Source of the DNA: Blastococcus sp. LR1 | Lineage (GTDB): Bacteria > Actinomycetota > Actinomycetes > Mycobacteriales > Geodermatophilaceae | NCBI RefSeq assembly: GCF_020166105.1 | Contig: NZ_JAIUJY010000004.1 | Location: 496,001-560,000 of the forward strand | Length of the DNA stretch: 64,000 bases | Direction: 5' to 3' | Shown here: piece after piece, positions 27,670 to 39,653 of the stretch | Numbering within the stretch: position 1 is the first letter of the stretch | How the letters are laid out: the number at the start of each line of letters is the position of its first letter | The notes under the pieces: model-generated | The model's database searches: none | Told to the model about the DNA's origin: nothing | The model's input: only the letters and a program-made list of their open reading frames with translations | Program-made: the position numbers and the translations under genes

Positions 27670-28626
27670 CTAGCCGCGGGCCTGCGCGACGTCCCAGGCG
27701 TCGCGCACGATGCCGACCAGGTCGGTGTGCTTCGGGGTCCACCCGAGGTCGGCGCGGATCCGGTCGCTGGAGGCCACCAGCTGGGCCGGGTCGCCGGCCC
27801 GCCGCTCGCCGACGGTCACCGGGATCGGGTGGCCGGTGACCTCGCGGGCGGCCTCGACGACCTCCTGCACGGAGAATCCGGTGCCGTTGCCGAGGTTGTA
27901 GATCCGGTGCTCGCCGGCCGCCGGGGCCGGCAGCGCCAGCAGGTGGGCGTCGGAGAGGTCCTCGACGTGCACGTAGTCGCGGATGCAGGTGCCGTCCGGG
28001 GTCGGGTAGTCCTGGCCGTAGACGGTCAGGGACTCCCGCGTGCCGGCGGCGACCTGCAGCGCGATCGGGATGAGGTGGGTCTCGGTGGCGTGCCGCTCGC
28101 CGAGGCCGTAGGCGGCGCCGGCCACGTTGAAGTAGCGCAGGCTCACCGCCGCGAAGCCGTGGGCCACCGCGTAGGAGGTCAGCATGTGGTCGACGGCGAG
28201 CTTCGAGGCGCCGTAGGTGTTCGTCGGGCGGGTGGGTGCGTCCTCGCGGATCGGCACCTGGTCGGGCTCGCCGTAGGTGGCGGCGGTCGAGGAGAAGACG
28301 ATCCGCCGGCAGCCGGCCGCCCGCATGGCCTCGAGCAGCGCGAAGGACCCTCCGACGTTGGTGTGCCAGTAGTCCTCCGGCTGCTGTTGCGAGACGCCGA
28401 CCAGCGACTTGGCCGCGAAGTGCAGCACCGCCTCGGGGCGGAAGTGGGCCAGCACGGGAGCCGAGTCGTGCAGCGACACCTGGGCCAGCGTGGCGCCCTC
28501 GGGAACGGCGTCGGCGTGACCGGTCGAGAGGTCGTCGAGGACCGTCACCTCGTGCCCGTCGGACAGCAGGGCCGCCGTCACTACGCTGCCGATGTAGCCG
28601 GCTCCACCGGCGACGAGTACGCGCAT
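27670..28626 (-). CDS. galE: UDP-glucose 4-epimerase
   Basis: A 318-residue extended short-chain dehydrogenase. GGAGYIGS (7-14) binds NAD; the catalytic Ser/Thr lies in FSSTAATYG and the YxxxK pair in YGASKLAVD. RYFNVAGA and RDYVHVEDL are GalE signatures. It interconverts UDP-glucose and UDP-galactose. TAGGGT on its strand (28633-28638) ends 6 nt before the ATG with no Shine-Dalgarno. It is divergent from the aminotransferase gene. Confidence 0.95.
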   Translation of the reverse strand: MRVLVAGGAGYIGSVVTAALLSDGHEVTVLDDLSTGHADAVPEGATLAQVSLHDSAPVLAHFRPEAVLHFAAKSLVGVSQQQPEDYWHTNVGGSFALLEAMRAAGCRRIVFSSTAATYGEPDQVPIREDAPTRPTNTYGASKLAVDHMLTSYAVAHGFAAVSLRYFNVAGAAYGLGERHATETHLIPIALQVAAGTRESLTVYGQDYPTPDGTCIRDYVHVEDLSDAHLLALPAPAAGEHRIYNLGNGTGFSVQEVVEAAREVTGHPIPVTVGERRAGDPAQLVASSDRIRADLGWTPKHTDLVGIVRDAWDVAQARG

Positions 28627-28639
28627 GGCCCCACCCTAG

Positions 28640-31440
<2,801 letters not shown>

Positions 31441-31476
31441 CCTGCGACTGAGCCGCGCAGCCAGCAGACTCGGGCG

Positions 31477-32475
31477 GTGAGCACCGCCAGCTCCGGGGAC
31501 GCGCCGGCCCGGAAGGCGTGGCCCGCCCGCCTCTGGGACCGCGTCGAGTCGACGATCGACGCCGGACGCGCCCGCTACGGCTGGTTCGACCACCTGGCCC
31601 GCGCCGGCGGCCGCTACCAGCGCACCCAGGGCGACCTCATGGCCGCAGGGGTCACCTACTTCGCCTTCCTGGCCCTCTTCCCGGTCCTGCTGCTCGTCGC
31701 CTCGGTCATCGGACTCGTCATCGCCGGCGACGAACTGCTCCAGCGCGAGCTGTTCACCACCATCCGCGAGACCTTCCCGGGCGGCCTCGGGCGGCGGCTG
31801 GTCGAGCAGCTGTCCGGCGCCATCGACTCGGCCGGGTTCGTCGGGCTGATCGCGCTCGGGGGTTTCCTCTACGCCGGGCTGCGGACGATGGACAAGCTCC
31901 GCGTGGGCATGGAACGCATCTGGAAGGGCCGGGTCGACGAACCCGAGTTCCTCCGCGACAACCTGCAGGACGTCGTGGCGCTCGTCGCGCTCGGCGGCCT
32001 CGGCGTGGCCAGCCTCGGGGTCACCGGGCTGGTGAGCCAGGGGACGTCGCGGGTGCTGGACTTCCTCGACCTCGCCGACGAGCCGGGATACGGGGTGCTC
32101 ACCTGGCTGCTCGGGATCACGCTGGCGATGGCGGGCAACATCGTCGTCTTCCTGTGGATGCTGCGGGTGGTGCCGGCCGTCTCGACGCCGGTGCGACGGC
32201 TCCTGCCCGGAGCCCTGTTCGGCGCCGTGGGCTTCGAGGTGCTCAAGCTGGTCGGTGGCTACTACCTGTCGCTGATCTCCGACAGCGTGACGGCGTCGGC
32301 CTTCGGTGGCGCCGTCGGCGTGCTCGTGTGGATCAACCTGGTGGCGCGGTTCTCCTTCTTCACCGCCGCCTGGACGGCCACCGGCCTCGCGGGGGAGCCG
32401 TCGGTCCCGGCTCCGGTGGACCCGCCGGTCGACGTCGACGACGGGCCAGTTCCGCACCCAGCAGCGTCACGCTGA
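31477..32475 (+). CDS. YihY/BrkB (YhjD-type) membrane protein
   Basis: A 332-residue integral membrane protein of the YihY/virulence-factor BrkB family. About six helices: 55-85, 120-140, 165-190, 205-230, 240-260, 270-300, with GVTYFAFLALFP near residue 57 as the family opening. It was once called RNase BN by mistake. CAGACT (31465-31470) ends 6 nt before the GTG. The last 116 bp overlap the convergent carboxypeptidase gene. Confidence 0.9.
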   Translation: MSTASSGDAPARKAWPARLWDRVESTIDAGRARYGWFDHLARAGGRYQRTQGDLMAAGVTYFAFLALFPVLLLVASVIGLVIAGDELLQRELFTTIRETFPGGLGRRLVEQLSGAIDSAGFVGLIALGGFLYAGLRTMDKLRVGMERIWKGRVDEPEFLRDNLQDVVALVALGGLGVASLGVTGLVSQGTSRVLDFLDLADEPGYGVLTWLLGITLAMAGNIVVFLWMLRVVPAVSTPVRRLLPGALFGAVGFEVLKLVGGYYLSLISDSVTASAFGGAVGVLVWINLVARFSFFTAAWTATGLAGEPSVPAPVDPPVDVDDGPVPHPAASR

Positions 32476-33637
32476 GCAGCGCGGCGGCGCCCAGCGCCGG
32501 AACCGGCCAGTGGGCGGCTTCCGGTCGCGGCTGCGCCTGCTCGCGGGTGGGGGAGTCGGTGGGCGCCGGTGTGGGCGCGGCGGTGGACAGGAGGTCGGCC
32601 GGGCGGACCAGCCGGCCGATCCCGGGGGTGCCGGCCGGGACGGCGAAGCCCCAGTCGAGCAGGAGCGCGGCCTGGTCGGCGGCCCGTAGCGGCAGGCGCT
32701 CGGTGTCGAGCACGCTGACCACGAGACGGCGGCCGTCCCGTTCGGCCGCCGTGACGAACGTGTGCCGCGCGGCGTCGGTGAACCCCGTCTTGCCGCCCAG
32801 TCCACCCGGGTAGTCGGCCAGCGGGTTCTCGTTCTGGATCTGGTAGCCGGGGGAACGGCCCTCGACCGGGGGCATCACGGCGCTGGGCACCCGCAGCACC
32901 GCGGCGGCCGCCGGGTTCTCGAGCAGGGCACGGAAGATCAGCGCCAGGTCGTAGGCCGAGCTGGTCTGACCGGCCACGTCCAGCCCGGACGGGGACCCGA
33001 CGACGGTGTCGTACGCACCGAGCGCGGCGGCGGTCCGGTTCATCAACTCCACGGTCGTCCCGACGCCGCCGGCCGTGCGCGCCAGGGCGGACGCCGCGTC
33101 GTTGCCGGACTGGAGGACCAGCGCCTCGAACAGCAGCGAGACCGGATAGCGGCCACCGGTGACGAGCCCGACCCGGCTGCCCTCGATCCGCTCGTCCTCC
33201 TCCGTCGCCGTCACCACCTCGGCCGGATCCAGGCGGGGGAGCAGGGTCAGCAGGGTGAGGGTCTTGAGCGTGCTCGCCGGATAGCGGCGGCCGTGTGCGT
33301 CCCGCGCGGCCAGGACCTGCCCCGACGTGGCGTCGGCGACCAGCCAGGAGCCGGCCACGATGCCCGGTGGCAGGGGCGGGGCCTCCTCGGCGACCACGAC
33401 GCCGCGCGCACCGAGCCGCTCGCCGCCCACCGTGCTGCCGTCGGGGGCGGTGCCGCGCCGGGGCAGGCCCGTCAGGGGTGCCGACGGCGTCGGTGCGGCA
33501 GGGTCCGCGGTCGGCCGGGGGGAGGACGGCGTCGTCGCCGCGGGGGTGGCGGACGCAGGTGCGGCGGAGGCCGCAGGAGCGGGCAGCAGCAGGACGGCGA
33601 GGCCGATCAGGAACCCTGTCGTACCGCGTGGTCGCAT
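32360..33637 (-). CDS. D-alanyl-D-alanine carboxypeptidase (penicillin-binding protein)
   Basis: A 425-residue S11-type DD-carboxypeptidase trimming peptidoglycan side chains. Signal peptide 1-25, a Pro/Thr-rich linker, then the serine peptidase with SxxK (ASTLK), SGN (QSGND) and KTG (GGKTGFT) motifs all intact, and a C-terminal membrane anchor followed by a run of five arginines. The 3' end reads antisense into the YihY gene for 116 bp; both frames stay open. Confidence 0.92.
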   Translation of the reverse strand: MRPRGTTGFLIGLAVLLLPAPAASAAPASATPAATTPSSPRPTADPAAPTPSAPLTGLPRRGTAPDGSTVGGERLGARGVVVAEEAPPLPPGIVAGSWLVADATSGQVLAARDAHGRRYPASTLKTLTLLTLLPRLDPAEVVTATEEDERIEGSRVGLVTGGRYPVSLLFEALVLQSGNDAASALARTAGGVGTTVELMNRTAAALGAYDTVVGSPSGLDVAGQTSSAYDLALIFRALLENPAAAAVLRVPSAVMPPVEGRSPGYQIQNENPLADYPGGLGGKTGFTDAARHTFVTAAERDGRRLVVSVLDTERLPLRAADQAALLLDWGFAVPAGTPGIGRLVRPADLLSTAAPTPAPTDSPTREQAQPRPEAAHWPVPALGAAALLSVTLLGAELARRRRRPAGPPEPGPTAPPRGRWPSRRR

Positions 33638-33878
33638 GTCGGCACGGTAGGCGGCGTGACCTGCTTCACCGCAATCGGAGTCTGCGTCCCCGAAGGGATG
33701 AGCCTTCGCAACGATCGTGTCTCAGTCCGGGCAGAGGTTGGAGCCCCCTCGGGTGCCGCGATTAGCGTCCCTGGCGGTGCCCCGCACGGTCCGCTTCCCC
33801 GCGGATCGTGGGCGCCGGTATCCGAACCCGGAACGCGCCGCCGACCGGCGCGCGTCCCCCCAATCAGAGGAGATCGTC

Positions 33879-34946
33879 TTGCGCCGAGCGCGGATGACGA
33901 AGGCCGCGGCGCTGCTGCTGGCCGGCGGCCTGGCCCTGTCGGCCTGTGCCAGCGACGAAGAGGGCAGCAGCGGCTCCGGCAGCAACGGTGGCGGCGAGGG
34001 CGACCTCAAGGTCGGCGTCGCCTACGACACCGGTGGTCGCGGCGACAAGTCCTTCAACGACTCGGCGATCGCCGGTGTCGAGGCGGCCGTCGAGGCCCTC
34101 GGCGGCGACGTCAAGGAGGACATCCAGGAGCTCTCCCCGAACGATGACGGGTCCGACCGCGGCGAGCTGCTGACCCAGTTGGCCGAGAACGGCTTCAACC
34201 CGGTCATCGCGGTCGGGTTCGCCTACGGGGACATCATCGGCGACATCGCCGCCGACTACCCCGAGACCCAGTTCGCCATCGTCGACACGTCGGTCGAGGA
34301 GATGGGCGTCGACAACCTGACCGGGCTGATCTTCGCCGAGGAGGAGGGCTCCTTCCTCGCCGGCGTCGCCGCCGCCTCCAAGAGCGCGACGGGCCACATC
34401 GGCTTCGTGGGTGGGCAGGAGAGCCCCCTCATCGGCAAGTTCGAGGCCGGCTACAAGGCCGGTGCCGAGGCCGTGAAGCCCGGCATCATCGTCGACGTCA
34501 AGTACCTCTCGCCCGCCGGTGACCCCTCCGGCTTCGGTGACTCCGAGGGTGGCAAGGTCGCGGCGCAGGGCATGTACCAGGCCGGCGCGGACATCGTGTT
34601 CCACGCCGCCGGTGGTTCGGGCGAGGGCGTCTTCGAGGCCGCCGTCGAGGCCGGTCAGCGCGCCATCGGCGTCGACTCCGACCAGTACCTGAGCGCCACC
34701 TCCCCGGAGCAGCAGGCCGTCATCATGACGTCGATGCTCAAGCGGGTCGACAACGCGGTGGAGTCCTACATCACCGACTTCTCCGAGGGTGACCTCCAGG
34801 GTGGCACCGACATCCTGAGCGACCTGGAGACCGGCGGCATCGACCTGTCGACCTCCGGCGGTTTCATCGACGACATCCAGTCCGTCATCGACGACTGGCG
34901 TCAGCAGATCGTCGACGGCGAGGTCGAGGTCCCGACCACCCCGTGA
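33879..34946 (+). CDS. BMP-family nucleoside-binding lipoprotein
   Basis: A 355-residue substrate-binding lipoprotein of the PnrA/BmpA family. The lipobox LSAC (about residue 24) marks lipid anchoring. DTGGRGDKSFN is the family's nucleoside-contact signature, followed by GFVGGQESPL and the HAAGGSGEG loop. It probably feeds nucleosides to the ABC transporter encoded 267 bp on. A TTG start is chosen because AGAGGAG lies 6 nt before it; the next ATG, 15 bp downstream, lacks a site. A TAGCGT -10-like hexamer lies about 110 bp upstream. Confidence 0.92.
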   Translation: MRRARMTKAAALLLAGGLALSACASDEEGSSGSGSNGGGEGDLKVGVAYDTGGRGDKSFNDSAIAGVEAAVEALGGDVKEDIQELSPNDDGSDRGELLTQLAENGFNPVIAVGFAYGDIIGDIAADYPETQFAIVDTSVEEMGVDNLTGLIFAEEEGSFLAGVAAASKSATGHIGFVGGQESPLIGKFEAGYKAGAEAVKPGIIVDVKYLSPAGDPSGFGDSEGGKVAAQGMYQAGADIVFHAAGGSGEGVFEAAVEAGQRAIGVDSDQYLSATSPEQQAVIMTSMLKRVDNAVESYITDFSEGDLQGGTDILSDLETGGIDLSTSGGFIDDIQSVIDDWRQQIVDGEVEVPTTP

Positions 34947-34952
34947 TCCTGG

Positions 34953-34980
34953 CGCGGGCCCTCCTCCGGGTGGGCCCGCG
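34953..34980 (+). terminator. Hairpin 1 after the BMP lipoprotein gene
   Basis: A 9-bp stem (34953-34961 with 34972-34980, 10-nt loop), 6 bp past the stop. Confidence 0.55.
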
Positions 34981-34995
34981 TCCATCGGGCGCTCC

Positions 34996-35031
34996 ACGAC
35001 GGGCCCGGGCGCACGCGCCCGGGCCCGTCGT
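34996..35031 (+). terminator. Hairpin 2: 36-bp palindrome after the BMP gene
   Basis: 34996-35012 and 35015-35031 are perfect inverted arms of 17 bases. With hairpin 1 it probably lowers transcription of the ABC genes relative to the binding protein. Confidence 0.65.
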
Positions 35032-35213
35032 CGTGGGATCGGCGTCCCTCCGGGGCCCGGCTCCGGCGGGAGCGCGGGCTGCGGGATCATTCCCGTACCG
35101 GTCGCCGGCCGGGCCAGCACGACATCGGTGAGGACGCACGAACTGCGTCCCCGCCGACGCACACGAGTGGACGTGCGCCGCCACCGCGGCCGCACCGCGA
35201 GAGAGAGGCCCCC

Positions 35214-36785
35214 ATGGCCGCAGCAGGAGCGACCGGCGGCACCCCGCCCGCCGACGGCGTCCCGTACGCCGTAGAGCTGCGTGGCATCACCAAGCGTTTC
35301 CCCGGCGTCGTCGCCAACCGTGACATCGAGCTGCGTGTCCGGCGCGGTGAGGTGCACGCGATCGTGGGCGAGAACGGCGCGGGCAAGTCCACGTTGATGA
35401 AGACGCTCTACGGCATGCACCGGCCCGACGAGGGAACGATCCTCCTCGACGGCCGCGAGACCACGCTGCGGAGCCCCGCCGACGCGATCGCCGCGGGCAT
35501 CGGCATGGTCCACCAGCACTTCATGCTGGCCGACAACTTCACCGTCCTGGAGAACATCGTCCTGGGCAGCGAGCCGACGCGCGGTGGCCGGCTGGACCGC
35601 GCCGAGGCGCGACGCCGGATCCGCGACATCTCCGAGCGCTACGCCCTGAACCTCGACCCCGACGTCCTCGTCGAGGACCTCGGCGTCGGTGACCGCCAGC
35701 GGGTGGAGATCGCCAAGGTGCTCTACCGCGGCGCCACCACGCTGATCCTGGACGAGCCGACGGCTGTGCTCGTGCCGCAGGAGGTCGACGAGCTGTTCGG
35801 CAACCTCGGCGAGCTCAAGCGCGAGGGCCTCACCGTCATCTTCATCTCGCACAAGCTCGACGAGGTGCGCAAGGTCGCCGACTCGATCACCGTGATCCGC
35901 CGCGGCACGACCGTCGGCACGGCCGACCCGAAGACCACCACCGCTCGGCAGCTCGCCGAGCTCATGGTCGGCTCGGAGCTGCCCTCGCCGGAGACCCGGA
36001 CGTCGACGGTCCGCGAGGCGGCGGTGGTGCAGCTGACCGGTCTCACGGTCCCGTCGGCCGTCGGCCGGCCCGCGGTGGACGACGTCGCGCTGACCGTGCG
36101 CGAGGGCGAGGTGGTGGGCATCGCCGGCGTCGAGGGCAACGGCCAGGCCGAGCTGGTCGAGGCGATCATGGGCCTGCGCCCGCTCGCCTCGGGCACCGTC
36201 ACGTTCGCCGGGCAGGACATCACCGGCTGGAGCACCCGCGCCCGCCGCGAGGCCGGGCTCGGCTTCATCCCCGAGGACCGCCACCGCCAGGGGATGCTGC
36301 TGGAGGCTCCTCTCTGGGAGAACCGGATCCTCGGCCACCAGACGCGCCCGCCGGCGGTCAAGGGTCCGTTCATCGACCGCCGCTCGGCCCGCAAGGACAC
36401 CGAGCGGATCATGCGTGAGTACGACGTCCGGGCACCCGGCCCGGACACGCTGGCGCACGCGCTCTCCGGTGGCAACCAGCAGAAGCTGATCATCGGCCGC
36501 GAGATGAGCGCGGCGCCGAAGCTGCTGATCGCCGCGCACCCCACCCGTGGGGTCGACGTCGGCGCGCAGTCCTCCATCTGGGAGCTGCTCAAGGACGCCC
36601 GCGCCGAAGGGATGGGGATCCTGTTGATCTCGGCCGACCTGGACGAGCTGATCGGCCTGTCCGACACCCTGCACGTGATGCTGCGCGGCCGGCTGGTGGC
36701 CACGCTCGACCCGTCGTCGCTGACGCCGGACGAGCTGGGCGGTCACATGACCGGCGCCCACGACGGCTCGGTGGGTGCCGCGTGA
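35214..36785 (+). CDS. ABC transporter ATP-binding protein, nucleoside/BMP type (two NBDs)
   Basis: A 523-residue protein with two fused nucleotide-binding domains. The first has Walker A GENGAGKST (52-60) and Walker B LILDEPTAV; the second has a degenerate Walker A (GVEGNGQAE), as usual in sugar and nucleoside importers, and a good signature LSGGNQQK. The first signature reads LGVGDRQ. With the two permeases downstream it forms a complete importer. GAGAGAG lies 6-12 nt before the ATG; a 7-bp hairpin (35132-35150) lies in the upstream region. Confidence 0.95.
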   Translation: MAAAGATGGTPPADGVPYAVELRGITKRFPGVVANRDIELRVRRGEVHAIVGENGAGKSTLMKTLYGMHRPDEGTILLDGRETTLRSPADAIAAGIGMVHQHFMLADNFTVLENIVLGSEPTRGGRLDRAEARRRIRDISERYALNLDPDVLVEDLGVGDRQRVEIAKVLYRGATTLILDEPTAVLVPQEVDELFGNLGELKREGLTVIFISHKLDEVRKVADSITVIRRGTTVGTADPKTTTARQLAELMVGSELPSPETRTSTVREAAVVQLTGLTVPSAVGRPAVDDVALTVREGEVVGIAGVEGNGQAELVEAIMGLRPLASGTVTFAGQDITGWSTRARREAGLGFIPEDRHRQGMLLEAPLWENRILGHQTRPPAVKGPFIDRRSARKDTERIMREYDVRAPGPDTLAHALSGGNQQKLIIGREMSAAPKLLIAAHPTRGVDVGAQSSIWELLKDARAEGMGILLISADLDELIGLSDTLHVMLRGRLVATLDPSSLTPDELGGHMTGAHDGSVGAA

Positions 36786-37960
36786 CCGCCCTCCGCCGCA
36801 TCGGCACCTCGCTGGCGGCCCCCGCGCTCGCCGTCGTCGTCGCGCTGGTCATCACGACCCTGGTGATCCTGGCCATCGGGCAGAACCCGATGACCGCCCT
36901 GCAGGTGCTGCTCGACTTCGGCGACACCCCCGCGCAGCAGACGCAGGCGATCGTGGTGATCCTCAACCGCGCGGTGCCGCTGTTCCTCGCCGGTCTGGCG
37001 GTCTCGGTCGCCTTCCGCATGGGCCTGTTCAACATCGGCGTCGAGGGCCAGTACCGCATGGCCACCGTCGTCGCAGCCGGCGTCGGCGCGGCCGTCGTGC
37101 TGCCGGCCCCGCTGCACATCCTGCTGATCATGGTGGTGGCCATGGCCGTGGGCGCGATCTGGGCGGGCATCGTCGCCGTCCTGAAGGTCACCCGCGGCGT
37201 CAGCGAGGTGATCAGCTCGATCATGCTGAACTTCATCGCGCTCGGCACCGCCTCCTGGCTGCTCACCGGACCGCTCCGGGGCAGCGAGGAGGGCGCGGCG
37301 ATCATCACGACCACCGACATCCCCGAGTCCGGCCGCTTCCCGGCGCTCAACGGCCTCTTCGACGCCATCGGGCTGGCCCAGCCGCGCGGGCAGCTCTTCG
37401 GCTTCCTGATCGTGGCGGTCGTCGTCGGCATCGTGATCTCGGTGCTGCTCAAGCGCACCCGGTTCGGCTTCGACCTGCGCGCGACGGGCCTGTCGCCCTC
37501 GGCCGCGACGGCCAGCGGCATCGACGCCCGCGCCATGGTCGTCAAGACGATGCTCATCTCCGGCGCGGTCGCGGGGCTGATCGGCCTGCCCGACCTGCTG
37601 GGCCGGACCTACCACTTCGGCACCGAGTTCACCGCCGGCCTGGGCTTCCTCGGCATCGCCGTGGCGCTGCTGGGGCGCAACAGCCCCCTCGGCATCGCGT
37701 TCGCCGCGCTGCTGTTCGCCTTCCTCGACCGGGCCGCGGTGCCGCTGCAGTTCGCCGACATCCCGGCCTCGGTGGTCACGATCATCCAGGGCACGATCGT
37801 GCTCTCGGTGGTCATCGCCAACGAGATCGCCCGCCAGGTCTCCCGGCGCCGGGCCGAGCACGGCACCGGGCAGGCATCGGCCCCGGCTCCCGACGACGGC
37901 GCGACCGGCACCGGTCCCGCCGGCACCCGTATCGACGCGCGACAGGAGGCGGGCGCGTGA
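36782..37960 (+). CDS. ABC permease, nucleoside/BMP type, first subunit
   Basis: A 392-residue inner-membrane permease of the BPD_transp_2 class, with about nine to ten helices and the NIGVEGQY motif near residue 80 typical of YufP-like subunits. GTGA overlap with the ATPase gene. The C-terminal 40 residues are hydrophilic. Confidence 0.93.
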   Translation: MTALRRIGTSLAAPALAVVVALVITTLVILAIGQNPMTALQVLLDFGDTPAQQTQAIVVILNRAVPLFLAGLAVSVAFRMGLFNIGVEGQYRMATVVAAGVGAAVVLPAPLHILLIMVVAMAVGAIWAGIVAVLKVTRGVSEVISSIMLNFIALGTASWLLTGPLRGSEEGAAIITTTDIPESGRFPALNGLFDAIGLAQPRGQLFGFLIVAVVVGIVISVLLKRTRFGFDLRATGLSPSAATASGIDARAMVVKTMLISGAVAGLIGLPDLLGRTYHFGTEFTAGLGFLGIAVALLGRNSPLGIAFAALLFAFLDRAAVPLQFADIPASVVTIIQGTIVLSVVIANEIARQVSRRRAEHGTGQASAPAPDDGATGTGPAGTRIDARQEAGA

Positions 37961-39231
37961 CCGCGACTTCCGCACCGGCCAAGACCGCGGACCGCGGGCC
38001 CCTGACCGAGCTGTTCCTGGGCGGCGGGCGCAGCCGGCGGATCGCCTGGACCGTCGTCGGCCTGATGCTCCTGATGTCCGTCGTCCGGATCGTCTCCGGC
38101 GAGCAGGCCCTGACTTCGTCCTCGACCTTCGCCGCGGCGCTGCTGCTGGCGGTGCCCATCGGCCTGGCCGCGCTCGGCGGACTGTTCGCCGAGCGCGCGG
38201 GCGTGGTCAACATCGGCCTCGAGGGCATGATGATCCTGGGCGCCTGGGGCGCCGGCTGGGCCGGCTACCAGTGGGGCTGGGCCGCGGCGATCATCGGCGG
38301 CGCCGTCTTCGGTGCCCTGGGTGGCCTGCTGCACGCGATCGCCACGGTGAGCTTCGGCGTCGACCACGTCGTCTCCGGCGTCGCGATCAACATCCTCGCC
38401 GAAGGCGTGGTCCGCTTCCTCTCCGAGCTGCTGTACGGCGGCGCGACCGGTGGTGGCGTCACGCAGTCACCCGGGCTGGCGGGCCGCCCCCCGAGCTTCT
38501 CGCTGCCGTTGCTCTCCTCGGGCCCGGACCTGCTGGGCGACGTCGAACGCGCGGAGCTGTTCCTGGTCTCCGACGTCGCCGGGCTGCTGCGCGGCCTCAC
38601 CAGCGGCGTCGGCGTGCTGACCCTGCTGGCGGTGCTGCTCGTGCCGGCGACCTACCTGCTGCTGTGGCGCACCGCCTTCGGGCTGCGGCTGCGCTCCTGC
38701 GGTGAGAACCCGGCGGCCGCGGACTCCCTGGGCGTGCCGGTCTACCGCCTGAAGTACCTCGCGGTGATCATCTCCGGGTCGCTGGCCGGTCTCGGCGGTG
38801 CCGCGCTGGTCTTCGTGGCCAACAGCTACCGCGAGGGGCAGACGGGTGGCCGCGGCTTCATCGGCCTCGCGGCGCTGATCTTCGGCAACTGGCGTCCCGG
38901 CGGCCTGGCCGCGGGCGCGGGGCTCTTCGGCTTCGCCGACGGCCTGCAGCTGCGCAGCCAGGGTGCGGTCGTGGCCCTGCTGCTGCTCATCGCGATCCTG
39001 CTGGTGGGCGTGGCGGTCCTCCAGTTCGTCCGCCGCCGGCTGGTCCAGGCGGGTCTGGCGCTGGTCTTCGCCGGCGCGACCCTGGTCGCGTTCCTGACCA
39101 TCGAGGAGCTGCCCGAGGGCATCGTCTCCTTCACTCCGCACCTGATCACGCTGCTCGTGCTCTCGTTGGCCGCGCAACGGCTGCGGATGCCGAAGGCCGA
39201 CGGTCTGGTCTACCGACGAGGAGAGCACTAG
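37957..39231 (+). CDS. ABC permease, nucleoside/BMP type, second subunit
   Basis: A 424-residue permease, the YufQ-like partner. NIGLEGMMILGAW near residue 85 is the family signature, with about ten helices. GTGA overlap with the first permease; the TAG stop overlaps the cdd GTG start by one base, so transport and deamination genes are one operon. Confidence 0.93.
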   Translation: MTATSAPAKTADRGPLTELFLGGGRSRRIAWTVVGLMLLMSVVRIVSGEQALTSSSTFAAALLLAVPIGLAALGGLFAERAGVVNIGLEGMMILGAWGAGWAGYQWGWAAAIIGGAVFGALGGLLHAIATVSFGVDHVVSGVAINILAEGVVRFLSELLYGGATGGGVTQSPGLAGRPPSFSLPLLSSGPDLLGDVERAELFLVSDVAGLLRGLTSGVGVLTLLAVLLVPATYLLLWRTAFGLRLRSCGENPAAADSLGVPVYRLKYLAVIISGSLAGLGGAALVFVANSYREGQTGGRGFIGLAALIFGNWRPGGLAAGAGLFGFADGLQLRSQGAVVALLLLIAILLVGVAVLQFVRRRLVQAGLALVFAGATLVAFLTIEELPEGIVSFTPHLITLLVLSLAAQRLRMPKADGLVYRRGEH

Positions 39232-39653
39232 TGAGCACCCCGCAGCCGGACTGGGACGCCCTGCGCGCGGCCGCCCGCGAGGCGATGACGCATGCGTACG
39301 CCCCGTACTCGAAGTTCCCCGTCGGCGTCGCCGGCCTGGTCGACGACGGTCGCGTCGTCACCGGGTGCAACGTGGAGAACGCCTCCTACGGCCTCGCGCT
39401 GTGCGCCGAGTGCGGCATGGTCAGCGACCTCGCCCGCACCGGCGGCGGCCGGCTGGTCGCGGTGGCCTGCGTGGGCGGCGACGGCCAGCCGCTGATGCCG
39501 TGCGGCCGCTGCCGCCAGCTGCTGTGGGAGCACGGAGGCGCCGAGATGCTCATCGAGACGGTGTCGCTCGGGATCGTGCCGATGCGCGAGGTGCTGCCGG
39601 ACGCCTTCGGGCCCGACGACCTGGTCGCCGCGGCGGAGCGGGGGCAGGGCTGA
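39231..39653 (+). CDS. cdd: Cytidine deaminase
   Basis: A 140-residue tetramer-type enzyme converting (deoxy)cytidine to (deoxy)uridine. CNVENASYG binds substrate; the zinc site is CAE (with catalytic Glu) plus PCGRC. The AYAPYSKFPVG opening is standard. One-base overlaps on both sides place it inside the transporter-deoA operon. Confidence 0.96.
   Translation: MSTPQPDWDALRAAAREAMTHAYAPYSKFPVGVAGLVDDGRVVTGCNVENASYGLALCAECGMVSDLARTGGGRLVAVACVGGDGQPLMPCGRCRQLLWEHGGAEMLIETVSLGIVPMREVLPDAFGPDDLVAAAERGQG

Noticed and set aside
27383-27839. Open frames between the CAP-domain gene and galE
   Set aside because: Arg/Pro-rich with no start context, no family resemblance, and partly antisense to galE.
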